A DNA stretch of 64,000 nucleotides from Microbacterium sp. MF43. Lineage in GTDB: Bacteria; Actinomycetota; Actinomycetes; Actinomycetales; Microbacteriaceae. The position numbers were made by a program, and so were the translations under genes. The stretch's first letter is position 1; the number at the start of each line of letters is the position of its first letter. The DNA lies in NCBI RefSeq assembly GCF_012847295.1, contig NZ_JABBDY010000002.1, positions 372,001 to 436,000 on the forward strand, given 5' to 3'. The notes under the pieces are model-generated. The model ran no database searches and was not told where the DNA came from. It saw only the letters and a list, made by a program, of their open reading frames with translations. Of the stretch, positions 42,109 to 49,702 are shown piece by piece.

Positions 42109-42827
42109 TCGTTCTCTTCGCCGCGATCGCCGCTTTCGTCGCCGCCGTGATCCAGCGCATCACGGGCCTGGGCTTCGTGCTCGTGCTGGTCGGCCCGATC
42201 GTGCTGCTGTACGGCCCGGTCGAGGGCGTCACGCTCGGCATCCTGCTGGCGCTCGTCGCCTCGCTGTCGGCGATTCCGCTGGTGTGGCGCCACATCGATC
42301 GGGCTCGCACGTGGTGGTTGATCTGGCCCGGACTCGTCGCCGCCCCGTTCGGTGCGCTTCTCGTCACCCTGCTCCCCGAGCCCGCGCTGCTGCTGCTGAT
42401 CGCCGCCATGGCCTACTTCGCGCTGGTCGCCGGGTGGATCCCGGCGCTGTCGGCGTCGCTTCGCGGCCGCCCCGGTGCGGTGGTGGCGGGCTCGGCGGCC
42501 GGATTCATGCACGTGGCGAGCGGGCTCTCGGGCCCGCCGCTGGCCGCCTACGCCGTCGGCGACTCCTGGCCGCAGCGGCGCTTCGCCGCGAGCGTGCAGG
42601 TGATCTTCGCGACGTTCAGTGTGGTCTCGGTCGCGTTGCGCGGCCTCCCGGCGTCGCCTGTCGCAGATGTCGGCGTCCTCGTCGGTGCGACGGTCGCCGG
42701 CATCGCGATCGGCACCCTCCTCTCGCGCCACGTTCCCCCGCGGGTCGCGCGCACCGCGATGCTCGCCATTGCGTGGGCAGGCGCGACCGTGGTGCTCCTC
42801 CGGGGCATCCTGGCACTCTTGTCCTGA
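42105..42827 (+). CDS. TauE/SafE-type membrane transporter
   Basis: A 240-residue protein with about seven hydrophobic helices. It opens VLFAAIAAFVAAVIQRITGLGFVLVLVGPIVLL, the standard TauE/SafE N-terminus with the G-x-G-x-G-F-like kink, and later repeats it as AGSAAGFMHVASGLSGPPLAAYAV. Family members move sulfonates, sulfite or related anions; the direction and substrate are unknown. The GTG overlaps the hydrolase stop (GTGA), so the longer open frame upstream is rejected. Confidence 0.85.
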   Translation: MIVLFAAIAAFVAAVIQRITGLGFVLVLVGPIVLLYGPVEGVTLGILLALVASLSAIPLVWRHIDRARTWWLIWPGLVAAPFGALLVTLLPEPALLLLIAAMAYFALVAGWIPALSASLRGRPGAVVAGSAAGFMHVASGLSGPPLAAYAVGDSWPQRRFAASVQVIFATFSVVSVALRGLPASPVADVGVLVGATVAGIAIGTLLSRHVPPRVARTAMLAIAWAGATVVLLRGILALLS

Positions 42828-42865
42828 CGCGCTCGTGCGAATTTCGGTTAGCGACCCGTAACGTC

Positions 42866-42871
42866 TAGGGT
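42866..42871 (+). promoter_or_regulatory. Candidate promoter of the FMO-BASS-epimerase operon
   Basis: TAGGGT at 42866-42871 with a weak TTCGGT 17 bp upstream (42843-42848). A leader of about 45 nt ends in GGGAG before the ATG. Confidence 0.35.
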
Positions 42872-42922
42872 TTCTTCGCTGGGGTCGGCGTCGTCACGCC
42901 GCTACGAAGACGTGGGAGACGA

Positions 42923-44287
42923 ATGAGCGAGCTTCGCTACGCCATCATCGGCGCGGGTCCGTCCGGACTGTCGGCGGCACGCGCGCTGCAGAAGGCCGGC
43001 ATCGCCTTCGACGGGTACGAGGCTTCCCGGGGCGTCGGCGGGCTGTGGGACATCGAGAATCCGCGCTCCACGATGTACGAGTCGGCGCACCTGATCTCGT
43101 CCCGCACGACGACCGAGTTCGCCGAGTTCCCGATGGACACCGCAGCCGACTACCCGAGCCATCGCACACTGATCCGGTACTTCCGCGACTTCGCCGAACG
43201 GTTCAGGCTCACCGAGCGGTACCGCTTCGACACCAAGGTGACGGCGCTCACGCGTCAGGACGACGGCTCATGGCTGCTGCGCGCCGAGTCCCCCGAGGGC
43301 GAGATCGAAGAGCACTACGCCGGCGTCGTCCTCGCGAACGGCACGCTCGCCGAGCCGAACGTGCCCTCGTTCCGCGGCGCGTTCACCGGAGAGCTGCTCC
43401 ACACGAGCGCCTACAAGAGTGCGACGCAGCTCACCGGCAAGCGCGTCCTCATCATCGGCGCCGGCAATTCGGGCTGCGATATCGCCGTCGATGCAGTTCA
43501 CCACGCGGCATCCGTCGACATGAGCGTGCGCCGCGGCTACTACTTCGTGCCTCGATATCTCTTCGGACGCCCCAGCGACACGCTCAACCAGGGTCGTCCG
43601 CTCCCGGCGCGCATCAAGCAGTTCGTCGACAGGCGGGTGCTGCAGGCGTTCACCGGCGACCCGGTGCGGTTCGGCTTCCCCAAGCCCGACTACAAGCTGT
43701 ACGAGTCGCACCCGATCGTGAACACCCTGATCCTCAATCACCTCGGGCAGGGCGATCTCGCGATCCGCGCCGACGTCGACCGGTTCGACGACCGCACCGT
43801 CCACTTCCGCGACGGGTCGAGCGGCGAGTACGACATGGTGCTGCTGGCCACCGGCTACACGCTCGACTACCCGTTCGTCGCGCGAGAGGCCCTCAACTGG
43901 ACCGGCTGGTCGCCGAAGCTCTTCCTGAACATCTTCCCGCCGTCCTTCAACGGGCTCTACGTGATGGGAATGATCGAGGCATCCGGAATCGGATGGCAGG
44001 GCCGGTACGAGCAGGCCGAGCTCATCGCGGAGTACCTCTCGGCGCTCGCACACCACCCCGAGCGCGCTGCGGCCTTCCGCCGTCGCGCGGCCGAGGAGCC
44101 GTGGCCCGACCTGACCGGCGGCTATCGCTACCTCGGGCTGGAGCGCATGTCGTACTACGTCAACAAGGACGCGTATCGCCGCGCGGTCCGTCACGCGTCG
44201 GCGGGCCTGCGCACGGACGCCCCCGATGTCACGGCTGAACGAGGCATCCGTCGCCGCCTGCCCTCGATGAAGAAGGTGTCCGCATGA
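42923..44287 (+). CDS. Flavin-containing monooxygenase
   Basis: A 454-residue class B flavoprotein monooxygenase. The FAD site is YAIIGAGPSGLSAARAL at the N-terminus. The FMO identifying motif FTGELLHTSAY lies near residue 155, the NADPH site is VLIIGAGNSGCDIAVDA near 175, and the late motif is VLLATGYTLDYPF. It uses NADPH and O2 to oxygenate a soft nucleophile or ketone (FMO or Baeyer-Villiger chemistry). Two genes follow with coupled starts, a BASS transporter and an epimerase/dehydrogenase, so the substrate may be an imported organic anion. Confidence 0.9.
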   Translation: MSELRYAIIGAGPSGLSAARALQKAGIAFDGYEASRGVGGLWDIENPRSTMYESAHLISSRTTTEFAEFPMDTAADYPSHRTLIRYFRDFAERFRLTERYRFDTKVTALTRQDDGSWLLRAESPEGEIEEHYAGVVLANGTLAEPNVPSFRGAFTGELLHTSAYKSATQLTGKRVLIIGAGNSGCDIAVDAVHHAASVDMSVRRGYYFVPRYLFGRPSDTLNQGRPLPARIKQFVDRRVLQAFTGDPVRFGFPKPDYKLYESHPIVNTLILNHLGQGDLAIRADVDRFDDRTVHFRDGSSGEYDMVLLATGYTLDYPFVAREALNWTGWSPKLFLNIFPPSFNGLYVMGMIEASGIGWQGRYEQAELIAEYLSALAHHPERAAAFRRRAAEEPWPDLTGGYRYLGLERMSYYVNKDAYRRAVRHASAGLRTDAPDVTAERGIRRRLPSMKKVSA

Positions 44288-45276
44288 ATCCCGACGACAT
44301 CGTCCTGAACTTCAACCCCGGCACACTGGTGATCCTCAACGTCGTGCTCGGGCTCATCATGTTCGGGATCGCCCTCGACACGACGGTCGACGACTTCAAG
44401 GTGGTGGCGCGCAAGCCCAAGCCGTTCGTCATCGCCATCCTCGCCCAGCTCCTGGTTCTGCCGGCGGTCACGTTCGGGCTCACGCTGATCCTGCCCGTGA
44501 CGCCGTCGATGGCACTCGGGATGATCCTCGTCGCCTGCTGCCCGCCGGGGAACATCTCGCAGGTCCTCACGCACCGATCAGGCGGGAACGTCGCCCTCTC
44601 GGTGTCGATGACCGCCGTGTCCAACGTCATCTACATCTTCGCGCTGCCGCTCAGCGTGGCGTTCTGGGGTTCGCTCCACCCGACAGCGTCGACGCTGCTC
44701 GAGGCGGTAGAGCTCGACGCCGGCCAGATGCTGCTCGACATCTTCCTCATCATCGGACTGCCGTTCGCCGCCGGCCTCTTCCTGCGCAACCGGTTCCCCC
44801 GCTTCGCCGGTCGCGTGCAGCCGTTCGTGAAGTGGTTCTCGCTCCTCGCCCTCGTGGGCTTCATCGTCGCGGCGCTGATCGGCAACTGGGCGTACTTCGT
44901 CGCCTTCCTCGGCATCATCGTCCTCGTCGTGACGATCCACGACGCCGTCGCTCTCGCCATCGGATACAGCACCGCCGTGGTCGGCGGCCTCGGCACCCGC
45001 GAGCGCAAGTCGATGACCTTCGAGGTCGGCATCCGCAACGCCGGTCTCGGCCTCGGGCTCGTGTTCGCCTTCTTCGGCGGACTGGGCGGCATGGCGATCG
45101 TCGCGGGCTGGTGGGGCATCTGGGACATCATCGCCGGGCTCATCGTGGCCGCGCTGTGGGCGCGCCACACCAGACGTCGCACCGGATCGCCCAAGCGGGA
45201 CGCCTCGCGCCACGCGAGCCACGCGCAGGACGGGACGGATGCCTCGCCCGCCGCCGCCGAGGACACGACGCTGTGA
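44284..45276 (+). CDS. Bile acid:sodium symporter (BASS) family transporter
   Basis: A 330-residue membrane protein with about nine to ten hydrophobic helices. LNVVLGLIMFGIALDTTVDDFKVVARKPKPFVIAILAQLLVLPAVTFGL is the conserved BASS opening. The crossover motifs ACCPPGNISQVLTHRSGGNVALSVSMTAVSN and MTFEVGIRNAGLGLGLVFAFF include the expected GGN and polar residues for sodium. BASS proteins import bile acids, keto acids, steroid sulfates and other organic anions. The C-terminal tail is short and charged. ATG overlaps the FMO stop (ATGA). Confidence 0.9.
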   Translation: MNPDDIVLNFNPGTLVILNVVLGLIMFGIALDTTVDDFKVVARKPKPFVIAILAQLLVLPAVTFGLTLILPVTPSMALGMILVACCPPGNISQVLTHRSGGNVALSVSMTAVSNVIYIFALPLSVAFWGSLHPTASTLLEAVELDAGQMLLDIFLIIGLPFAAGLFLRNRFPRFAGRVQPFVKWFSLLALVGFIVAALIGNWAYFVAFLGIIVLVVTIHDAVALAIGYSTAVVGGLGTRERKSMTFEVGIRNAGLGLGLVFAFFGGLGGMAIVAGWWGIWDIIAGLIVAALWARHTRRRTGSPKRDASRHASHAQDGTDASPAAAEDTTL

Positions 45277-46229
45277 GCGCCCGCGTGCTCGTCACGGGCG
45301 GCGCCGGGTTCCTGGGCTCGCACGTCGTTGCGGCGCTCGTCGCCCGGCCCGACGTCGATCTCGTCGTCGCCGGCGATGTGCGGCCGCCGGAGCATCCGAT
45401 CGAAGGCGTCGTCTACGACGAGTGCGACGTCACCCGGCCGGCGGGCCTGGTCCCGCTGCTGGAGCGGCACGCGATCGACGTGGTCGTGCACCTCGCCGCG
45501 ATCGTGAATCCCGGCCGCGACCATGAGCTCGAGTACCGTGTCGACGTCGAGGGGTCGCGAAACGTGCTGGACGCCTGCCTCGCCGCCGGCGTGCGCCGCA
45601 TCGTGGTGTCGTCGTCGGGCGCGGCGTACGGTTACCACGCCGATAACCCGGAGTGGCTTCGCGAGACGGATGCGGTGCGCGGCAACGACGAGTTCCCCTA
45701 CTCGCGGCACAAGCGCCTCGTCGAGGAGATGCTCGCCGACGAGCGCCGCACGCACCCCGAGCTCGAACAGGTCGTGTTCCGCATCGGCACGATCCTCGGG
45801 CCGACGGTGCACAACCAGATCACCGCACTGTGGGACGCCCGGCGCATCCTCGCCATCCGCGGGTCGGATTCGCCGTTCGTGTTCGTGTGGGTCGACGATG
45901 TCGCCGAGGCGATGGCGCGCGCGGCCACCGACGGCCCGCCCGGCATCTACAACGTGGCCGGCGATGGCCGCCTCACCGTCTACGAGATCGCCGATCGGCT
46001 GGGCAAGCCGGTGATGGTCGTCCCGGCGGGACTGCTCGCCTTCGCGGTCCGGATGGGACGGATGCTGCGGCTCACCGTCCACGGCCCCGAGCAGGTCGGC
46101 TTCCTCCGCTACCGCCCGGTGCTCGCCAACGACGCCCTCACGCGCGACTTCGGGTTCACTCCTTCCAAGACCTCGGCGCAGGCCTTCGAGGCGTACCTCG
46201 AGACGCACCCCGGCGTCGCGCGGCGCTGA
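45273..46229 (+). CDS. NAD-dependent epimerase/dehydratase (extended SDR)
   Basis: A 318-residue extended SDR. The cofactor site is RVLVTGGAGFLGSHVVAAL, followed by DVVVHLAAIVNP, SSSGAAYGYH (catalytic Ser) and YSRHK (YxxxK, here Y-S-R-H-K). The C-terminal half (VFVWVDDVAEAMARAA, GIYNVAGDGRLTVYEIADRLGKP) binds substrate. Similar proteins act on nucleotide sugars or on 3-beta-hydroxysteroids. GTG overlaps the BASS stop (GTGA). With the monooxygenase and BASS gene, a steroid or terpenoid-like substrate is a reasonable guess, not shown. Confidence 0.85.
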   Translation: MSARVLVTGGAGFLGSHVVAALVARPDVDLVVAGDVRPPEHPIEGVVYDECDVTRPAGLVPLLERHAIDVVVHLAAIVNPGRDHELEYRVDVEGSRNVLDACLAAGVRRIVVSSSGAAYGYHADNPEWLRETDAVRGNDEFPYSRHKRLVEEMLADERRTHPELEQVVFRIGTILGPTVHNQITALWDARRILAIRGSDSPFVFVWVDDVAEAMARAATDGPPGIYNVAGDGRLTVYEIADRLGKPVMVVPAGLLAFAVRMGRMLRLTVHGPEQVGFLRYRPVLANDALTRDFGFTPSKTSAQAFEAYLETHPGVARR

Positions 46230-46280
46230 GCCGGGGCATCCGCCGCTCCGCTGCATGCGCGCGCCGGGTCATCCGCCCTG

Positions 46281-46405
46281 CGTGCGTCGCTGCCGTGCGT
46301 CGCCGCCGTGCGTCGCCGCCGTGCGTCGCTGACGTGCGTCGCTGGCGTGCGTCGCCGCCGTGCGTCGCTGGCGTGCGTCGCCGCCGTGCGTCGCTGGCGT
46401 GCGTG
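46281..46405. repeat. 13-bp minisatellite, about ten copies
   Basis: CGTGCGTCGC plus three variable bases (TGC, CGC, TGA or TGG) repeats with an exact 13-bp period from 46281; TGG and CGC units alternate in the second half, a sign of higher-order duplication. Confidence 0.9.
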
Positions 46406-46446
46406 TCCCGAAGTTTGCGGCAGATGTCCCGAAGTTGACCGCCTGG

Positions 46447-46590
46447 CCCCGGCCCAGGCGGCAAAGAATGGGACATGACCCCGCACGCGACACCCCGGGC
46501 CCCGGCCCAGGCGGCAAAGAATGGGACACGACCCCGCACGCGACACGACTTCCCCGGCCCAGGCGATCAAGAGAGGGACATGATCATCCC
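46447..46590. repeat. 53-bp repeat, two good copies and one diverged
   Basis: CCCCGGCCCAGGCGGCAAAG starts at 46447 and 46500, and a diverged copy (CCCCGGCCCAGGCGATCAAG) starts at 46552. All share GGGACATGA/GGGACACGA about 25 bp in. Confidence 0.85.
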
Positions 46591-46617
46591 GGCACGCCCC
46601 TGAGAGGTATGCCGGCA

Positions 46618-46729
46618 GCGCCGTACATCGAGCGTCGAGGGTCGGGCGCCGTACATCGAGCGTCGAGGGTCGGGCGCCGCATATCGAGCGTCGAGGGTCG
46701 GGCGCCGCATATCGAGCGTCGGGGTCAGG
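46618..46729. repeat. 28-bp tandem repeat, four copies
   Basis: Units start at 46618, 46646, 46674 and 46702 around CATCGAGCGTCGAGGGTCGG. Units 1-2 read GTACATCG and 3-4 GCATATCG. The last copy runs into the stop codon of add, where GTCGGG has become GTCAGG. Confidence 0.9.
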
Positions 46730-47840
46730 CGTCGAAGCCCTCCGCGATGAGCTCGATCAGCTCCTCGCGCTCCTCCACCGCGAGGAAGGCGCCCGCCGCA
46801 GCATTGAGCTGGAACGACTCGAGGTCGTCGAGACCGTAGTCGAACGTCTCGGCGAGGAGCGCCAGCTCGCGTGTGAGCGAGGTGCGGCTCATCGTGCGGT
46901 TGTCGACGTTCACCGTCACCGCGAAGCCGAGCTGGTACAGCAGGTCGAACGGGTGATCCTCGAGCGTCGTGCCCCAGGCCTCGATCGCGCCGGTCTGCAG
47001 GTTGGACGACGGCGACAGCTCGAGCGGGATCTCGCGGTCGCGCACCCACCGCGCGAGGTCGCCGAACTGCACGAGCACTTCCTCGCCCGCCCGCGACACG
47101 ACTTCGAGGTCTTCGGCGATGCGAACGCCGTGGCCGAGACGCAGGGCGCGGCCGTCGATCAGCGCCGAGCGGATCGAGTCCAGCCCTGCCGCTTCGCCGG
47201 CGTGGACCGTCGCGGGGAAGAACTCCGACGCGAGATAGTCGAACGCCTCGCGGTGGTTCGACGGCGGGAAGCCGTCCTCGGGGCCGGCGATGTCGAAACC
47301 GACCGCTCCGCGCCCGCGCCAGTCGACCGCGAGCCGCGCGATCTCGAGTGAGCGGTCGGTGTGCCGCATGGCCGTGATGAGCTGACCGACCCGGATGTCG
47401 CGACCGGCGCGCTCGGCGGCGTCCTCGCCTTCTTCGATGCCCGCCTGCACCGCCTCCACAACCTCGTCGAGCGACAGTCCGCGCGCGAGGTGCTGCTCGG
47501 GAGCCCAGCGCACCTCGCCGTAGATCACTCCGTCGGCCGCGAGGTCCTCGACGAACTCCCGGGCGACGCGCGTGAGCCCCTCACGGGTCTGCATGACCGC
47601 GGTCGTCAGGTCGAAGGTCTTGAGGTACTCCACGAGCGAACCGGAGTCGCTCTTCTCGGCGAACCAGTCCGCGAGGTCGTCGGCGTCGCTCTCGGGCACG
47701 TCGAGCCCGATGGCGTCCGCGAGCTCGATGATCGTCGCCGGTCGCACGCCTCCGTCGAGGTGATCGTGCAGCGACACCTTCGGCAGGCTCCGGATCGAGA
47801 CTCCGTCGAGAAGGGCGTCGCCGTGCTGATCGATGGGCAT
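46725..47840 (-). CDS. add: Adenosine deaminase
   Basis: A 371-residue enzyme that deaminates adenosine and deoxyadenosine to inosine. Metal and catalytic motifs are SLHDHLDG near the N-terminus, TVHAGEAAG, LRLGHGVRI, LELSPSSNLQTG and VTVNVDNRTMSRTSL. The ATG at 47840 has GGAGAACCAC upstream. It is the last gene of the nucleoside cluster; its product feeds the phosphorylase at 27 kb. The stop codon lies in a 28-bp repeat array, so the C-terminus may vary between strains. Confidence 0.95.
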   Translation of the reverse strand: MPIDQHGDALLDGVSIRSLPKVSLHDHLDGGVRPATIIELADAIGLDVPESDADDLADWFAEKSDSGSLVEYLKTFDLTTAVMQTREGLTRVAREFVEDLAADGVIYGEVRWAPEQHLARGLSLDEVVEAVQAGIEEGEDAAERAGRDIRVGQLITAMRHTDRSLEIARLAVDWRGRGAVGFDIAGPEDGFPPSNHREAFDYLASEFFPATVHAGEAAGLDSIRSALIDGRALRLGHGVRIAEDLEVVSRAGEEVLVQFGDLARWVRDREIPLELSPSSNLQTGAIEAWGTTLEDHPFDLLYQLGFAVTVNVDNRTMSRTSLTRELALLAETFDYGLDDLESFQLNAAAGAFLAVEEREELIELIAEGFDA

Positions 47841-47881
47841 GTGGTTCTCCTCGAAGGATTCTGTCGTGGGGAGGGCGGGAC

Positions 47882-47952
47882 GGGACGGATGCCTGAGCCT
47901 AGGCCGTGATGCGCTCCAGGACGAGCGGGGTCGAGGCCGGGGCATCCGTCCC
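47882..47952. terminator. Inverted repeat across the deoA stop
   Basis: GGGACGGATGCC (47882-47893) and GGCATCCGTCCC (47941-47952) form a perfect 12-bp stem around the end of deoA, just before add. Confidence 0.4.
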
Positions 47953-49191
47953 GATCTCCCACGCGCCGTCGAGCGCCTCGAGGGCCCGGTCGAATCGGGA
48001 GTCGTCCTCGCCCAGAAGGGTGAACAGCGGCTGTCCGGCCTCGACGCGGTCGCCCGGCTTGGCGTGCAGGTCGATGCCCGCGGCGTGCAGCACCGGATCC
48101 TCGGCGCGCGCGCGGCCGGCGCCGAGACGCCACGCTGCGATGCCGAAAGGCAGCGCCTCGATGCGCGACACGAAGCCCGAGGTCGGCGCGGTCACCGTGT
48201 GCGTCTCGCGGGGAGTGGGGAGCGGGGCATCCGGATCCCCGTCCTGTGCGCGGATCATCTCCCGCCACGCGTCCATCGCACGCCCATCGGCGAGGGCGGC
48301 CTCCACGTCGGCGTCGGGCTGCCCGGCCAGCGCGAGCATCTCGCGCGCGAGGGCGAGGGTCAGCTCGACGACGTCGGCGGGGCCGCCGCCGGCGAGCACC
48401 TCGACCGACTCCCGCACCTCGTTGGCATTGCCGATCGCCAGTCCGAGGGGGGTGTTCATGTCGGTGAGGAGCGCGGTCGTCGCGACGCCGGAGTCGGTTC
48501 CCAGCGCGACCATCGTGCGAGCGAGCTCTCGCGCGCGGTCGACGTCGCGCATGAAGGCGCCGGACCCGAACTTCACATCGAGCACGAGCGAGTCGGTGCC
48601 CTCGGCGATCTTCTTGGACATGATGCTCGAGGCGATCAGCGGAATCGCCTCGACCGTGCCGGTGACGTCGCGCAGCGCGTAGAGCTTCTTGTCGGCGGGA
48701 GCCAGTCCGGAACCGGCGGCGCAGATGACCGCCCCCACCTCGCGCAGCTGTGCGAACATCTCGTCGTTCGACAGCGCCGCCCGCCAGCCCGGGATCGACT
48801 CGAGCTTGTCGAGCGTGCCGCCCGTGTGCCCCAGCCCGCGGCCGGAGAGCTGCGGCACCGCAACGCCGAACGAGGCGACCAGGGGTGCGAGCGGCAGCGT
48901 GATCTTGTCTCCGACGCCACCCGTCGAGTGCTTGTCGACCGTGGGCTTGCCGAGCCCTGCGAAGCTCATCCGCTCCCCCGAGGCGATCATCGCGTCGGTC
49001 ATCACGCGGATCTCCTCACGCGTCATCCCGTTGAGCAGCACCGCCATCGCGAACGCCGCCATCTGAGAGTCGGCGACATAGCCGCGCGTGTACGCGTCGA
49101 CCATCCAGCGCAGGGCGTCCTCGGGGACGGCTCCGCCGTCGCGCTTGGCGCGGATGACGTCGACCGCGTCGTGCGGTTCCACCGCGCTCAT
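47899..49191 (-). CDS. deoA: Thymidine/pyrimidine-nucleoside phosphorylase
   Basis: A 430-residue phosphorylase that splits thymidine, and possibly uridine, with phosphate. Signatures are VDVIRAKRDGGAVPEDALRWMVDAYTRGYV, VDKHSTGGVGDKITLPLAPLVASFG, GRGLGHTGGTLDKLESIPG, AAGSGLAPADKKLYALRDVTGTVE and the pyrimidine-binding KFGSGAFM. ATG overlaps the cdd stop (ATGA). Deoxyribose-1-phosphate released here could be handled by the PmmB-like mutase. Confidence 0.96.
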   Translation of the reverse strand: MSAVEPHDAVDVIRAKRDGGAVPEDALRWMVDAYTRGYVADSQMAAFAMAVLLNGMTREEIRVMTDAMIASGERMSFAGLGKPTVDKHSTGGVGDKITLPLAPLVASFGVAVPQLSGRGLGHTGGTLDKLESIPGWRAALSNDEMFAQLREVGAVICAAGSGLAPADKKLYALRDVTGTVEAIPLIASSIMSKKIAEGTDSLVLDVKFGSGAFMRDVDRARELARTMVALGTDSGVATTALLTDMNTPLGLAIGNANEVRESVEVLAGGGPADVVELTLALAREMLALAGQPDADVEAALADGRAMDAWREMIRAQDGDPDAPLPTPRETHTVTAPTSGFVSRIEALPFGIAAWRLGAGRARAEDPVLHAAGIDLHAKPGDRVEAGQPLFTLLGEDDSRFDRALEALDGAWEIGTDAPASTPLVLERITA

Positions 49192-49589
49192 CGCGCCGCC
49201 TCCTCGAGATCGCGCGGACCGAACGCGTCGGGCAGCACCTCGTCGATCGTGCGAATGCCCGACACCGTCTCCAGGAGCATCCCGGGGATCGCGAATTCGT
49301 AGAGCAGCTGCCGGCAGCGGCCGCAGGGCATGATCGTGTCGCCGTGCCCGTTGACGCACACGAAGGCGACGAGGCTTCCACCGCCCGACATGTGCAGCTC
49401 GCTCACCAGCCCGCACTCGGCGCAGAGTCCCACGCCGTACGACGCGTTCTCGACGTTGCAGCCGGTGACGATGCGCCCGTCGGTGACCAGCGCCGCCGCC
49501 CCCACCTTGTAGCGCGAGTACGGCGCGTACGCGCGCTGCATCGCGTCCGTCGCGGCCGCACGCAGCTCATCCCAGTCGATGTCGGTCAC
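49188..49589 (-). CDS. cdd: Cytidine deaminase
   Basis: A 133-residue zinc enzyme of the homotetrameric class. YAPYSRYKVGAAAL precedes the zinc/catalytic motif ENASYGVGLCAECG (Cys and Glu), and PCGRCRQLLYEF supplies the other two cysteines. It deaminates cytidine and deoxycytidine to uridines, substrates for DeoA. GTG start with GAAAGG upstream. It follows the nucleoside ABC transporter genes in the same direction. Confidence 0.96.
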   Translation of the reverse strand: MTDIDWDELRAAATDAMQRAYAPYSRYKVGAAALVTDGRIVTGCNVENASYGVGLCAECGLVSELHMSGGGSLVAFVCVNGHGDTIMPCGRCRQLLYEFAIPGMLLETVSGIRTIDEVLPDAFGPRDLEEAAR

Positions 49590-49624
49590 GGACGGCCTTT
49601 CTCTACAGCGGTATCAGGAGGGTC

Positions 49625-49678
49625 GGATGCCTCGGCACGCCCAGCCGCGTCACGCACGCGGCCGGTGCCGGGGCATCC
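49625..49678 (-). terminator. Composite hairpin between permease and cdd
   Basis: GGATGCCTCGGCAC pairs with GTGCCGGGGCATCC (13 of 14), enclosing a smaller perfect stem CCGCGT/ACGCGG. It follows the second permease gene. Confidence 0.45.
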
Positions 49679-49702
49679 GCTCATGTCGTTCTCCACCCGG
49701 GA

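Larger units (their letters stand above)
46230..46724. other. 495-bp gene-free region of three repeat families
   Basis: No gene is visible. It holds a 13-bp minisatellite (46281-46405), two to three copies of a 53-bp unit (46447-46590) and four copies of a 28-bp unit (46618-46724). Open frames across it do not keep one frame because the periods are not multiples of three. It lies between the convergent epimerase and add genes. Confidence 0.85.

Noticed and set aside
46281-46729. CRISPR array
   Set aside because: Units are contiguous with no unique spacers, periods are 13, 53 and 28 bp, and no cas gene is present.
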